A DNA stretch of 64,000 nucleotides from Pigmentiphaga kullae. Its GTDB lineage: Bacteria; Pseudomonadota; Gammaproteobacteria; Burkholderiales; Burkholderiaceae_B. This document shows positions 33,114 to 41,134 of this stretch, in pieces; the stretch's first letter is position 1, and the number at the start of each line of letters is the position of its first letter. The stretch covers positions 868,001 to 932,000 of the forward strand of contig NZ_SGXC01000001.1 in NCBI RefSeq assembly GCF_004216695.1, in the 5' to 3' direction. Under the pieces are notes generated by a model. That model saw nothing but the letters and a program-made list of their open reading frames with translations, made no database searches and was not told where the DNA came from. The translations under genes and the position numbers were made by a program.

Positions 33114-34178
33114 ATGGCGGAAATCCTGGGCCTGGGCGCCACGCACTATCCGGGCTTCTGGATGCACGACGACGATATGTCGGTCATCCTGAAGCGGACG
33201 CTGAACGGCAAGCGCCTCGACCCCTACTTGAAAGACCCGCGCAACTGGCCCGAGGCCATGCGGGAGGAATGGGGCGACGACGACGGCGCCGCCGCGGCCG
33301 GCCGGCATCGCGCGCGCTGCTTCCGCGCCTTCGACGAACAGCGCCGCCTGCTGGATGCGTTCCACCCCGACTTCATCCTGATGTTCGGCGACGATCAGTA
33401 CGAGAATTTCACCGAGGACGTCGTGCCGCCGTTCTGCGTCTACCTGGCGGACGCCATGGCGTCGCGGCCCTACGACGTACCGGCGTCTTCGCCCTTTCCC
33501 AAGCGCAACCGATGGAACGAGCCGAAGGCCGCCACCTTCCGCCACGCCGGGCACCCCGAGGGCGGACGCTACCTGCTGAACCGGCTGAACGACGCGGGCC
33601 TGGCGCTGCCCTATGCCTACCGGCTCCGCTACGACCGGGGGCTGCCCCATGCCTTCATCAACACCCTGCTCTACCTGGACGCCGACCGCCGCGGCTTCCC
33701 GCATCCGGTCGTGCCCTTCCACGTCAACTGCTACGGGGGCGACCTGATCCGCATGCACGGGGGACTGGCCCCGCCCAGCGAGGTCGGCGCCGAACCCGAT
33801 CCCGCCTCGCCGTCCCCCCGCCAGTGCTTCGAGCTGGGCCGCGCCATCGCGCGCGCCATGGCCGCTTCGCCGTGGCGCGTGGCCATCGTGGCCTCGTCCA
33901 GCTGGTCGCACGCGTTCCTGACGCCGCGCCATGGCTGGCTGTATCCCGACCACGAGAGCGACCGGGCCCGCCTGGACGAGCTTACCCGCGGCGGCTTTCG
34001 CCAATGGGACACGCTGACCACCGCTGGCCTGGAGGCCGCCGGCCAGCACGAACTGCTGAACTGGATCGTGCTGGCCGGTGCCATGACCGAACTGGGCCAC
34101 CGCCCGCGCATCATCGACTACATCGAAACCTACGTCTTCAACGCCAACCGTTGCTTCGCGGTATTCGACCCGGCATAG
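33114..34178 (+). CDS. Extradiol ring-cleavage dioxygenase, class III (LigB) family
   Basis: A 354-residue protein of the LigB superfamily. Expected Fe(II) and catalytic residues sit in GLGATHYPGF (His11), MFGDDQYENF, RYDRGLPHAFINTLLYL, PVVPFHVNCYGG and VASSSWSHAFL, which are standard positions of class III extradiol enzymes. It fuses catalytic subunit features in one chain with a long C-terminal helical part that may replace the small LigA-type subunit. The ring substrate is unknown; gallate- or protocatechuate-like diols are possible. A Bug gene follows after 29 bp. Confidence 0.85.
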   Translation: MAEILGLGATHYPGFWMHDDDMSVILKRTLNGKRLDPYLKDPRNWPEAMREEWGDDDGAAAAGRHRARCFRAFDEQRRLLDAFHPDFILMFGDDQYENFTEDVVPPFCVYLADAMASRPYDVPASSPFPKRNRWNEPKAATFRHAGHPEGGRYLLNRLNDAGLALPYAYRLRYDRGLPHAFINTLLYLDADRRGFPHPVVPFHVNCYGGDLIRMHGGLAPPSEVGAEPDPASPSPRQCFELGRAIARAMAASPWRVAIVASSSWSHAFLTPRHGWLYPDHESDRARLDELTRGGFRQWDTLTTAGLEAAGQHELLNWIVLAGAMTELGHRPRIIDYIETYVFNANRCFAVFDPA

Positions 34179-34207
34179 CGCCGGACAAAAAAACCAGGAG
34201 ACCCGCC

Positions 34208-35194
34208 ATGCACCAGAATCCCCGACACCTGCTGCGTCTCGCGACGCTGTCCCTGCTCCTTGCGGCATCGTCTGCCCAGGCGCAGCCGCCCGCCTATCCC
34301 ACCAGGCCGATCAAGGTCGTCGTACCCTTCCTGCCCGGCGGCACGGCCGACACGCTGATGCGCCTGATCGCGGCCAAGGCCTCTCCCATGCTGGAGCAAC
34401 AGGTCGTGGTCGAGAACCGCGCGGGCGCGGGCGGCAACATCGGCGCCGACGAAGTCGCGCGCGCGGCGGCCGACGGCTACACGCTGCTGTTCACGCCGCC
34501 GGGCCCGCTGGCCATCAACCCCTACGTCTTTCCCAACATGCCCTACGATGCGCGCACGGCGTTCCGGCCGATCAGCATCGTGGGCACCATGCCCAGCGTG
34601 CTGGTGGTGGGCCCCCGGGTCGACGCCCGCAGCCTGCCGGACCTGATCAGCCAAGCCAGGGCTCATCCCGGCAAGATGACGTATGCCTCGCAGGGATACG
34701 GCACGACGACGCAGTTGCTGGGCGAACTGTTCGCGATCAAGGCCGGGGCTGAACTCGTGCACGTGCCCTACAAGGGCGCGCCCCCCATCCTGGCCGACCT
34801 GCGGGCGGGCCGCGTGGACATGGTGTTCTTCGATTCGGCCAATGCCCTGCCGCAACTGGCCCAGAACGCCTCCCTGCGGGCGCTGGCGGTCACGAGCGAA
34901 CAGCGCAGCGCGGCGCTGCCCGACGTGCCCACCCTGCGCGAAGCCGGTTTCCCCGACATGGTCACGACGGTATGGATGGGTCTGGCGGCACCGGCCGGCA
35001 CGCCCGATGCGGTCGTCCGGACCTGGCTGGACGTATTGGACCGGATCATGCGCATGCCCGAGTTGCGCAAGCGCTTCGAGGACCAGGGCGTGGAGCCGCT
35101 GGCGAGCGGCCCGGACGACATGCGCCAGACCATAGAGCGGGACGCCCGCCTATGGTCCGGCGTGATCCGCGCGACCGGCGCCTCGAACCGCTAG
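34208..35194 (+). CDS. Bug-family periplasmic solute receptor (TctC-like)
   Basis: A 328-residue receptor with signal peptide LRLATLSLLLAASSAQAQ and loops IKVVVPFLPGGTADTLMRLI and VENRAGAGGNIGADEVARA followed by ADGYTLLF, then HVPYKGAPPILADLRAGRVDM. CCAGGAG upstream of the ATG is a good binding site. It is probably co-transcribed with the LigB-type dioxygenase and brings its aromatic substrate into reach of an uptake permease encoded elsewhere. Confidence 0.94.
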   Translation: MHQNPRHLLRLATLSLLLAASSAQAQPPAYPTRPIKVVVPFLPGGTADTLMRLIAAKASPMLEQQVVVENRAGAGGNIGADEVARAAADGYTLLFTPPGPLAINPYVFPNMPYDARTAFRPISIVGTMPSVLVVGPRVDARSLPDLISQARAHPGKMTYASQGYGTTTQLLGELFAIKAGAELVHVPYKGAPPILADLRAGRVDMVFFDSANALPQLAQNASLRALAVTSEQRSAALPDVPTLREAGFPDMVTTVWMGLAAPAGTPDAVVRTWLDVLDRIMRMPELRKRFEDQGVEPLASGPDDMRQTIERDARLWSGVIRATGASNR

Positions 35195-35209
35195 GGTGGA
35201 CCGCCGGGG

Positions 35210-36472
35210 CTAGGGTTCGACGCGCGGAGCCGCCGCCTGCGCACGCGCGGCGGGCACGGTCCTGGCCGCGCCCAGCCAGGCCAGCGCCGCCAGCAGCAGC
35301 ACGCCAGCGCCGAACTCGCGCGAGGTGGAAACGATGTCGCCGCGCAGCGCCACGTCGTAGCCGGCCAGGATGGCGGGCACGCCCATGGCCAGGTACGACA
35401 CCACGAACAGCACCGACAGCACCCCCGCGCGGCCCGTGGGCGGCAGCGGGGCGATCACGTTGCGCAGCGCGCCCTGGAAACCCGTGCCGAACCCCGTGCC
35501 GGCGATCGCGGTGCCCACCATGAACAGCGCCACCGAATGCAGCGACAGCGAGGCCAGCACGAGAACCATGCCCAGCATCAGTGCCAGCGCGCCCAGGCGC
35601 GACAGGAACCGCGCGGACCGATCGCGCAGCAGCACCACCGCGACCACGCCGCCGCCGGCCATGATGAACAGGGCCAGCCCGCCCAGCAGGCTGGACCCCG
35701 ACCCCACCAGGCTGCGCAGCAGCGTGGGACCGAGCGAGGCATAGAAACCGCCCAGGCCCCACACGGCCACCACGGCGGGCGCAGCCAGCAGCAGCGGCAT
35801 CCGCACTTCCGGCGGCAGCGCGAAACTGGGCTTGAGCGAGGCCCAGGCGCCCGGCCGGCGCCGCGCGGTCTCGGCAATGAAGAAGACCCCCACCCCCTGC
35901 GCGATGAAAACCACGCCCAGGATCGCGTAGATCAGGTGCGTGGGCGCGGGCAGATATTGCACCAGCAGTCCGGCGACGATGCCGCCCGTACCCGTGCCCA
36001 GCATGGGCGCCAGCGCATTGGCCAGCGCGCCGCGGGTCTTGTCGATGTCCAGCATGCCGGCGCCCACGGCCGCGATGGCGGCCCCGGCCGACAGCCCCTG
36101 GATGATGCGCCCCGCCAACAGGTCGGACAGCCCGCCGGCGGTGGCGAAGACCACCATGGCCGCGGCCTGCGCGACCGCCGCGGCCATGAGCACCGGCCGC
36201 CGGCCGATGTGGTCCGACAGGCGGCCCGCCACCAGCAGCGCCACCAGCACGGCCAGGGCATAACTGCCGAACACCACGGTCAGCATGGTGGTCGAGAAAC
36301 CCCATTGCTGCTGATAGATCGCGTATAGCGGGGTCGGCGCCGCCGACCCCGCCAGGAACGCCAGTGTGATCGATGCCAGCAGATGGAAACTGAAGCGCGG
36401 CGACAGGCGCCCGGCTGCCTGGGGGCAGGCGGAAACGGAAGCGGGGGCGGCCTTGGGGCAAGCGCTGGTCAT
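35210..36472 (-). CDS. MFS transporter
   Basis: A 420-residue major facilitator protein with 12 predicted helices. The loop 2-3 motif is GRLSDHIGRRPVL and the family motif of drug exporters is seen as GAMLDIDK-type sequence near helix 5 (AVGAGMLDIDKTRGALANALAPMLGTGTGG). It is divergent from a TetR gene with two palindromes between them, the classic layout of a regulated efflux pump. The substrate cannot be inferred. Confidence 0.9.
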   Translation of the reverse strand: MTSACPKAAPASVSACPQAAGRLSPRFSFHLLASITLAFLAGSAAPTPLYAIYQQQWGFSTTMLTVVFGSYALAVLVALLVAGRLSDHIGRRPVLMAAAVAQAAAMVVFATAGGLSDLLAGRIIQGLSAGAAIAAVGAGMLDIDKTRGALANALAPMLGTGTGGIVAGLLVQYLPAPTHLIYAILGVVFIAQGVGVFFIAETARRRPGAWASLKPSFALPPEVRMPLLLAAPAVVAVWGLGGFYASLGPTLLRSLVGSGSSLLGGLALFIMAGGGVVAVVLLRDRSARFLSRLGALALMLGMVLVLASLSLHSVALFMVGTAIAGTGFGTGFQGALRNVIAPLPPTGRAGVLSVLFVVSYLAMGVPAILAGYDVALRGDIVSTSREFGAGVLLLAALAWLGAARTVPAARAQAAAPRVEP

Positions 36473-36494
36473 GGCGGAATCCGGGGAACATTAA

Positions 36495-36508
36495 ACAGAC
36501 AAGTCTGT
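36495..36508. promoter_or_regulatory. Putative TetR operator, copy 1
   Basis: ACAGAC-AA-GTCTGT, a perfect 14-bp inverted repeat 22 bp upstream of the MFS start codon. Together with copy 2 it lies in the 80-bp region between the divergent MFS and TetR genes, where the regulator should repress both. Confidence 0.6.
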
Positions 36509-36526
36509 CTGATTTGCTTGAAGTGT

Positions 36527-36536
36527 ACAGATCTGT
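36527..36536. promoter_or_regulatory. Putative TetR operator, copy 2
   Basis: ACAGATCTGT, a perfect 10-bp palindrome 16 bp upstream of the TetR ATG, sharing the ACAGAY/RTCTGT half-site with copy 1. It probably overlaps the TetR promoter and gives autorepression. Confidence 0.55.
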
Positions 36537-36552
36537 CTGGTAATGTCAAGGC

Positions 36553-37146
36553 ATGACCATGAATACGACAAGAAGCCCCGAAGCGCGCCGCTCCGCGCGC
36601 CAACGCCTGCTCGACGCCGCGGACGAGCTGTTCTACGAAGGGAGCATCCACACGGTCGGCATCGACCGGGTCATCGAGCGCGCCGGCGTGGCCAAGGCCT
36701 CGCTGTACGACACCTTCGGCAGCAAGGAAGCCCTGATCCAGGCCTACCTGCTGGCCCGCCACGAGGCGCGCAAGCTGCGCATCGCCGACCGCCTGGCCGA
36801 CTACCCCGGCCCGCGCGAGCGCCTGCTGGGCGTCTTCGACATCATGCGGGAAACCGCGTCGTCGCCACGCTTCCGGGGCTGTCCGTTCAGCCGCGCCGCC
36901 GCCGAGGCGGCGCCCAGCGCCGGCATCCGGGAAGCCTGCGATACGGCCCGACGCTGGCTGCGCGACCTGTTCACCAGCCTGGCACGCGAAGCCGGCGCGT
37001 CCGACCCCGAGGCCCTGGCCTGTCAGTTGATGCTGCTCTATGACGGCGCGTCGGTGTCGGCGCACGTGGACGACAACGCCAGCGCGGCCGCGGCAGCACG
37101 CGCCACGGCCGAGCAACTCGTCGAGCAGGCCTTCGCTGTGCGCTGA
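36553..37146 (+). CDS. TetR-family transcriptional regulator
   Basis: A 197-residue repressor with N-terminal helix-turn-helix (RQRLLDAADELFYEGSIHTVGIDRVIERAGVAKASLYDTFGSKEALI, about residues 16-62) and an all-helical ligand domain of the type with RFRGCPFSRAAAEA. An ATG two codons later (36559) is an alternative start. It should repress the divergent MFS gene through the paired ACAGAY palindromes until a ligand binds. Confidence 0.93.
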   Translation: MTMNTTRSPEARRSARQRLLDAADELFYEGSIHTVGIDRVIERAGVAKASLYDTFGSKEALIQAYLLARHEARKLRIADRLADYPGPRERLLGVFDIMRETASSPRFRGCPFSRAAAEAAPSAGIREACDTARRWLRDLFTSLAREAGASDPEALACQLMLLYDGASVSAHVDDNASAAAAARATAEQLVEQAFAVR

Positions 37147-37153
37147 ACCGCTC

Positions 37154-38077
37154 CTACGCCGGTTCCGCCAGCATCCTTTCCCCGGCATAGAATCGCTTCA
37201 GATTCTCCACCACCATGTTGGACATGGCCGTCCGGGTCTCGTTGGTCGCGCTGGAAACGTGCGGCAGCAGCACGGTGTTTCGCAGTTCCGTCAGCCTGGA
37301 CGACTTCAGCGGCTCGACTTCATACACGTCGAGCGCGGCGCCCCGGATGATTTCGTTCTCCAGCGCGGCAACCAACGCTTGTTCGTCGACCACGCTGCCC
37401 CGCGCAACATTGATCAGATAGCCTTGCGGGCCGAGCGCCGCGAGTACGCCGGCGTCGACCATGTGCCGGGTTTCCGCGCTGCCCGACACGGCAATGAAGA
37501 GATAGTCGCACCATGCGGCCAGCTCCTGCAAGGTGGAGACGCGTTCATGGGAGCATTCCCGGACCTCGGAGCGGGAGAAATATCGGATCTCCGCGTCGAA
37601 GCCGACAAGCCTTTTCGCGATGATCCTGCCTATCCTTCCCATGCCTGCGATGCCCATGCGCTTGCCGCTTACCCTGTCCCCCAAGTCGAACACATTGCCT
37701 GTTTCCGCCCACCGGTTCGATCTCACGTAGCCATCCGCCTGCGGAATCTTGCGACTGGCCGCGATCATCAATCCTATAGCCAGGTCGGCCACGCAATCGT
37801 TCAGGACGTCGGGCGTGTAGCCGACGCGTATTCCCCTGCGGCGCGCGGCGGCAAGATCGACCTTGTCCAGGCCGACGCCGAAAATCGACATGACTTTCAG
37901 GCCCGGCAGCCGGTCGAGCGTGGCGAGGTCCACCCCGCGTATCGCGGAAGAGACCAGGCCGGAAATCTCCGAGGCATCGCCGGGCGAGTCCAGGGTTCTC
38001 AACTCGAACTCGCTTTCCAGCGACTGCTGGAGAACGGCCGGTATCTTCGCGATGTTCAGGACCACGGGCTTGCTCAT
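37154..38077 (-). CDS. D-isomer specific 2-hydroxyacid dehydrogenase
   Basis: A 307-residue NAD(P)-dependent oxidoreductase of the glyoxylate/hydroxypyruvate reductase type. The Rossmann loop is GIAGMGRIGRIIAKRL; catalytic residues are Arg in NVARGSVVDE, Glu in DVYEVEP and His in LLPHVSSAT. It would interconvert a 2-keto acid and a D-2-hydroxy acid. The ATG at 38077 has GAAGG upstream and is preferred over one 12 codons earlier. It follows the oxygenase beta gene by 73 bp on the same strand and could be the last gene of that operon. Confidence 0.92.
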   Translation of the reverse strand: MSKPVVLNIAKIPAVLQQSLESEFELRTLDSPGDASEISGLVSSAIRGVDLATLDRLPGLKVMSIFGVGLDKVDLAAARRRGIRVGYTPDVLNDCVADLAIGLMIAASRKIPQADGYVRSNRWAETGNVFDLGDRVSGKRMGIAGMGRIGRIIAKRLVGFDAEIRYFSRSEVRECSHERVSTLQELAAWCDYLFIAVSGSAETRHMVDAGVLAALGPQGYLINVARGSVVDEQALVAALENEIIRGAALDVYEVEPLKSSRLTELRNTVLLPHVSSATNETRTAMSNMVVENLKRFYAGERMLAEPA

Positions 38078-38150
38078 GGATGGCGCCTTCGTCGTTGGGA
38101 GGGGATGCTTCATGAATCGGTCATGGCGCTCGCCGATGCGGCGAAGACCG

Positions 38151-38684
38151 CTACACGATGAAGCTGAGGTTCCCCATCAATATCGTCGATTGGTTGATGT
38201 AGATCTTTCGCTCTTTGATGCGCCACGAGTCCTCGTGCCTGGCCAGAAGGTCGATACGATGTCCATACAGGCAATGGTCGTCGGCTTCGTTGCGGTTCCG
38301 GTTCACCATGAAATTGCATCGTGTCCGGACCTGTGCGGGCTCGGAACCGGAATCGGCCTCGAGTATGCGCAGGTTGGTAAGGTAGCGCGTCGTTCGCGAA
38401 GGCGGTTCCTCCGCCCAATGTTGATGCGTGCGGATCTGCCGGACGCGCTTGGTGATCGTTTCCTTGCCTTCATCGAACCAGCTGATGTCCAGCGGACCGT
38501 CGAGATACTCGGTCGCCTGCGCCTTGCCCGACAGGTTGCGAAGCACGAACATGCGGTAGGAGATGTCCTCCGCCAAGGTATCGAGCCACTCTTCGTACTT
38601 CCTGTCCGACAGGAGTTCCGCTTCTTTGTAGAGAAACTCGGAAACCTCGTACAGCCGCAGCATGGCGTTCATGGAATCGTGCAT
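38151..38684 (-). CDS. Aromatic ring-hydroxylating dioxygenase, beta subunit
   Basis: A 177-residue small subunit of the ring-hydroxylating oxygenase beta family, with SEFLYKEAELLSDRKYEEWLDTLAEDISYRMFV, RTTRYLTNLRILEAD and a C-terminal KIYINQSTILMGNLSFIV. Its ATG overlaps the stop of the alpha gene (TGATG), so translation is coupled and the subunits should be made in equal amounts. It provides the structural half of an alpha3beta3 oxygenase. Confidence 0.93.
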   Translation of the reverse strand: MHDSMNAMLRLYEVSEFLYKEAELLSDRKYEEWLDTLAEDISYRMFVLRNLSGKAQATEYLDGPLDISWFDEGKETITKRVRQIRTHQHWAEEPPSRTTRYLTNLRILEADSGSEPAQVRTRCNFMVNRNRNEADDHCLYGHRIDLLARHEDSWRIKERKIYINQSTILMGNLSFIV

Positions 38685-40072
38685 CACTTCGCTCCCGCGG
38701 CATGCCGCTTGAGGGGAAAGGCGGCATCGTCCTCGACTTCGACACGATGCATGAGCTGGTCCCAGGACCGGCCCTCCATGAACTCCTGCCATCGCTTGAG
38801 CCAGATCAGCTGGTTCTGTTCGGTAATGGTGCGCCCGCACCAGACCGCTCCGGGCATGAGGTCGCAGGGCTCGGATTCCCCCAGGCCCTGCGCATAGTTG
38901 AACGGCAGGTCGCGGCCCATGCCTCCCAGGCTCTGCCTGGTGGCCGACTCCCAGTTCTCGATGTCGTCCTGCTCCGTCATTCCGCCGGGACCGGAGTAGG
39001 TCATGTAGTAGTGCCGGAAGATATCCTTGACCTCGTCCGGCGCGTCGGCATCGATCAGGTAGTAGCGCCACATCTCGGTTTCGGTGGCGCTGACCGGGTG
39101 GTGTACCACCAGCGTGCGGGGCTGGTCCTCGTGGAACGACATGTTCGGGAAAATGGTCCCCTTGCCCTGGTAATGGATGCCGCCCGCCCGCTTGCGCAGG
39201 TGTTCCCGCGCCATGTCCCGCAGGTAGTTGCTGGCGGCGGGAAACTGCTGGAAGGTGTCGGGACGGGGAAACTCCTCTTCGGGGCGGGGCAGGAAGCCCA
39301 GACCCCCATGCCCCAGGTCTGGCCATCCGAACGCCGCGTGGCCGGAGGCGCGTTCATCCCTGCGGCCATCCTTTCCGCTCGGATTGAGCTTGATCATGTT
39401 TGCCGAGTTGTGCGTTACCGCATGAGAGGCATCGCCCACGAAGTTGGTCGCGGGGAACTTCCAGTTGCATCGCACCCGGAATTTCTGCACCCCGACCAGC
39501 AGCGTGCTGCCGCCGCTGTCGCCGTTGCGGTGGTCGAGCGCGGAATCGAGCCACTTCAGCATGCCTCCCAGATACGCTTCGAGGCTGGGCGCATGCTCGT
39601 CCCACGTGGCCCAGATCGTTCCCTTGTAGACCCGGACGCGCGCCGCCTTGAGCCCCCATTCCGCCTTGTCGAGGCGGCCCTCGTAGTGGACGTCGAAACC
39701 CGGAACACCCGCCAGCTCGCCTGGCCGGGAGACCCGCTCTTCGTCCGTCGAGTAAGTCCAGCCGTGGTAGGGACAGGTGAAGGCGCGCGCCTTGCCTTCG
39801 TCCACCCGGCAGACCTTCATCCCGCGGTGCCGGCAGCTGTTGAGCAGGACGACGATCTTGTCCTGCCTGGTGCGCGTGACGATGACGGAGTCGGTCCCCA
39901 TCTTCGACTGGATGAAGTCTTCCGGATCCGGGACCTGGCTCTCGTGGCCCACCAGCAGCCAGGCGCGGCCGAAGATCTGCCGCACTTCCCGGGCAAACAG
40001 GTCATCGTCCACGAACATGCGACGGTCCGCGGTTCCCGCGGCAACGTCTACACATCGAACATCGGCCATCAT
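38684..40072 (-). CDS. Aromatic ring-hydroxylating dioxygenase, alpha subunit
   Basis: A 462-residue oxygenase large subunit. Rieske ligands are Cys80/His82 (NSCRHRGMKVC) and Cys100/His103 (TCPYHGWTY). The mononuclear iron site is in CNWKFPATNFVGDASHAVTH, with the bridging Asp and the two His ligands in place, although PATN replaces the usual AEN. The C-terminal domain is longer than in the 8037-9284 enzyme. The gene starts downstream of two IclR-type operators (40112-40156). No ferredoxin or reductase is adjacent. The substrate is unknown. Confidence 0.95.
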   Translation of the reverse strand: MMADVRCVDVAAGTADRRMFVDDDLFAREVRQIFGRAWLLVGHESQVPDPEDFIQSKMGTDSVIVTRTRQDKIVVLLNSCRHRGMKVCRVDEGKARAFTCPYHGWTYSTDEERVSRPGELAGVPGFDVHYEGRLDKAEWGLKAARVRVYKGTIWATWDEHAPSLEAYLGGMLKWLDSALDHRNGDSGGSTLLVGVQKFRVRCNWKFPATNFVGDASHAVTHNSANMIKLNPSGKDGRRDERASGHAAFGWPDLGHGGLGFLPRPEEEFPRPDTFQQFPAASNYLRDMAREHLRKRAGGIHYQGKGTIFPNMSFHEDQPRTLVVHHPVSATETEMWRYYLIDADAPDEVKDIFRHYYMTYSGPGGMTEQDDIENWESATRQSLGGMGRDLPFNYAQGLGESEPCDLMPGAVWCGRTITEQNQLIWLKRWQEFMEGRSWDQLMHRVEVEDDAAFPLKRHAAGAK

Positions 40073-40111
40073 GGCGCCTCCTCGATAAAGAACCAGGCCT
40101 CTTTCATTGAA

Positions 40112-40128
40112 ATTCTGCTAGACAGAAT
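40112..40128. promoter_or_regulatory. Putative IclR operator at oxygenase promoter
   Basis: ATTCTGC-TAG-ACAGAAT, a 17-bp inverted repeat 39 bp upstream of the oxygenase alpha start. It matches the site at 41044-41062 in 13 of its 14 arm positions, which links the regulator to the oxygenase genes. Confidence 0.65.
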
Positions 40129-40142
40129 CTAATACTGTCTCT

Positions 40143-40156
40143 CAGAATTCATTCTG
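40143..40156. promoter_or_regulatory. Second IclR-type half-site pair at oxygenase promoter
   Basis: CAGAAT-TC-ATTCTG uses the same half-sites in the opposite order, 14 bp beyond the 40112-40128 site. It may be a second regulator site or an auxiliary one. Confidence 0.4.
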
Positions 40157-40240
40157 CGGCCGCGGACTCTACCTGTCAACTACGCACAGGCGCACCAGCA
40201 GGAGGGTTCCAGTGATGGCGGGAAAAGCGGGAAGTGGGGG

Positions 40241-40262
40241 GGCCGGCGCGCCTGCGCCGGCC
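40241..40262. terminator. GC-rich hairpin downstream of IclR gene
   Basis: GGCCGGCG (40241-40248) and CGCCGGCC (40255-40262) are perfect 8-bp arms with a six-base loop, eight bases past the IclR stop codon. It could end the IclR transcript before the oxygenase promoter. No T-run follows. Confidence 0.4.
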
Positions 40263-40269
40263 AAGCGCC

Positions 40270-41028
40270 CTAGGAAGCGCAGAGTTTTCCCTTGGGACTG
40301 AACTCGAGGCGAATGGGATTGGAACCGAGGGCCGCTCGATGCGCTTCCGGATCCCCGCCGAACAACACGGTCAGTTCCATGGCGCTCGTAAGCAGGGATT
40401 TGGCGTATTTGGCAATCGCCGCTTCGGTGAACCGGGTCACGGTTCCGGAAACGGTCATGGCTCCCCGCAGCGAGCCGCCCGCGCCGAACACCGGCGTCCC
40501 GAGCCCCGCGATTTCCGAATCCCGGCCGCCGATGCTGACGATCACCATGGTTTCCTGCGGGCGGGCCTTCCGGATCGCCGGGTCGAACCTGAGCAGAACC
40601 TTGCCGCCGGCGCCCGTTCCGAGCGGCGCGATATCGCCCACGCGCACGTGGTCCCGGATGGATCGATTGCTGTCCACCCGCGCCACGCAAATGCGCGTTT
40701 CGTCCGATTGCCTGGCATAGAACGTCGCGCTTTCCCCGGTATCTCCGGCGAGTTTCTCGAGCAGGGGGGTGATATGGGTTTCGCTCTTGACCGACCCGAG
40801 GTACAGCCGGCCCCAGCGCGCAAGCGTCGGTCCTGGCTGGTACGTCCCGTTGTCCAGGCGAAGGACGCAGCCGTGCTCGATCAGCGTCGAAAGCAGACGC
40901 AGGATGGTGCTCTTGTAGAAACCGGTCCGCAAGGACAGGTCGTGCAGCGTCATGGGCGAACCGTCTTCCGCAAAGGCATTCAGTATGCGTATGGCGCGGT
41001 CGACGGAAGCAACGATTTCATTGTTCAT
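40270..41028 (-). CDS. IclR-family transcriptional regulator
   Basis: A 252-residue regulator with winged helix-turn-helix (VDRAIRILNAFAEDGSPMTLHDLSLRTGFYKSTILRLLSTLIEHGCV) and IclR effector domain (SATFYARQSDETRICVARVDSNRSI, PLGTGAGGKVLLRF, VSGTVTRFTEAAIAKYAKSLL). The ATG at 41028 is the most standard start. A 19-bp palindrome lies 16 bp upstream, and the same sequence is found at the oxygenase promoter, so it probably controls itself, the oxygenase and the divergent Bug gene. Confidence 0.93.
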   Translation of the reverse strand: MNNEIVASVDRAIRILNAFAEDGSPMTLHDLSLRTGFYKSTILRLLSTLIEHGCVLRLDNGTYQPGPTLARWGRLYLGSVKSETHITPLLEKLAGDTGESATFYARQSDETRICVARVDSNRSIRDHVRVGDIAPLGTGAGGKVLLRFDPAIRKARPQETMVIVSIGGRDSEIAGLGTPVFGAGGSLRGAMTVSGTVTRFTEAAIAKYAKSLLTSAMELTVLFGGDPEAHRAALGSNPIRLEFSPKGKLCAS

Positions 41029-41043
41029 GGGAGAAATGGTAAA

Positions 41044-41062
41044 GATTCTGCCAAGCAGAATC
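41044..41062. promoter_or_regulatory. Putative IclR operator between IclR and Bug genes
   Basis: GATTCTGC-CAA-GCAGAATC, a perfect 19-bp inverted repeat 16 bp before the IclR ATG and 73 bp before the Bug ATG. The core ATTCTGCNNNRCAGAAT recurs at 40112-40128. Confidence 0.7.
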
Positions 41063-41134
41063 AACTTCTATTTTTTATTGACACGCCTATTCCGCGAATT
41101 CATCATCGTTTCACCATGCCATCCAGAGGCCGCG

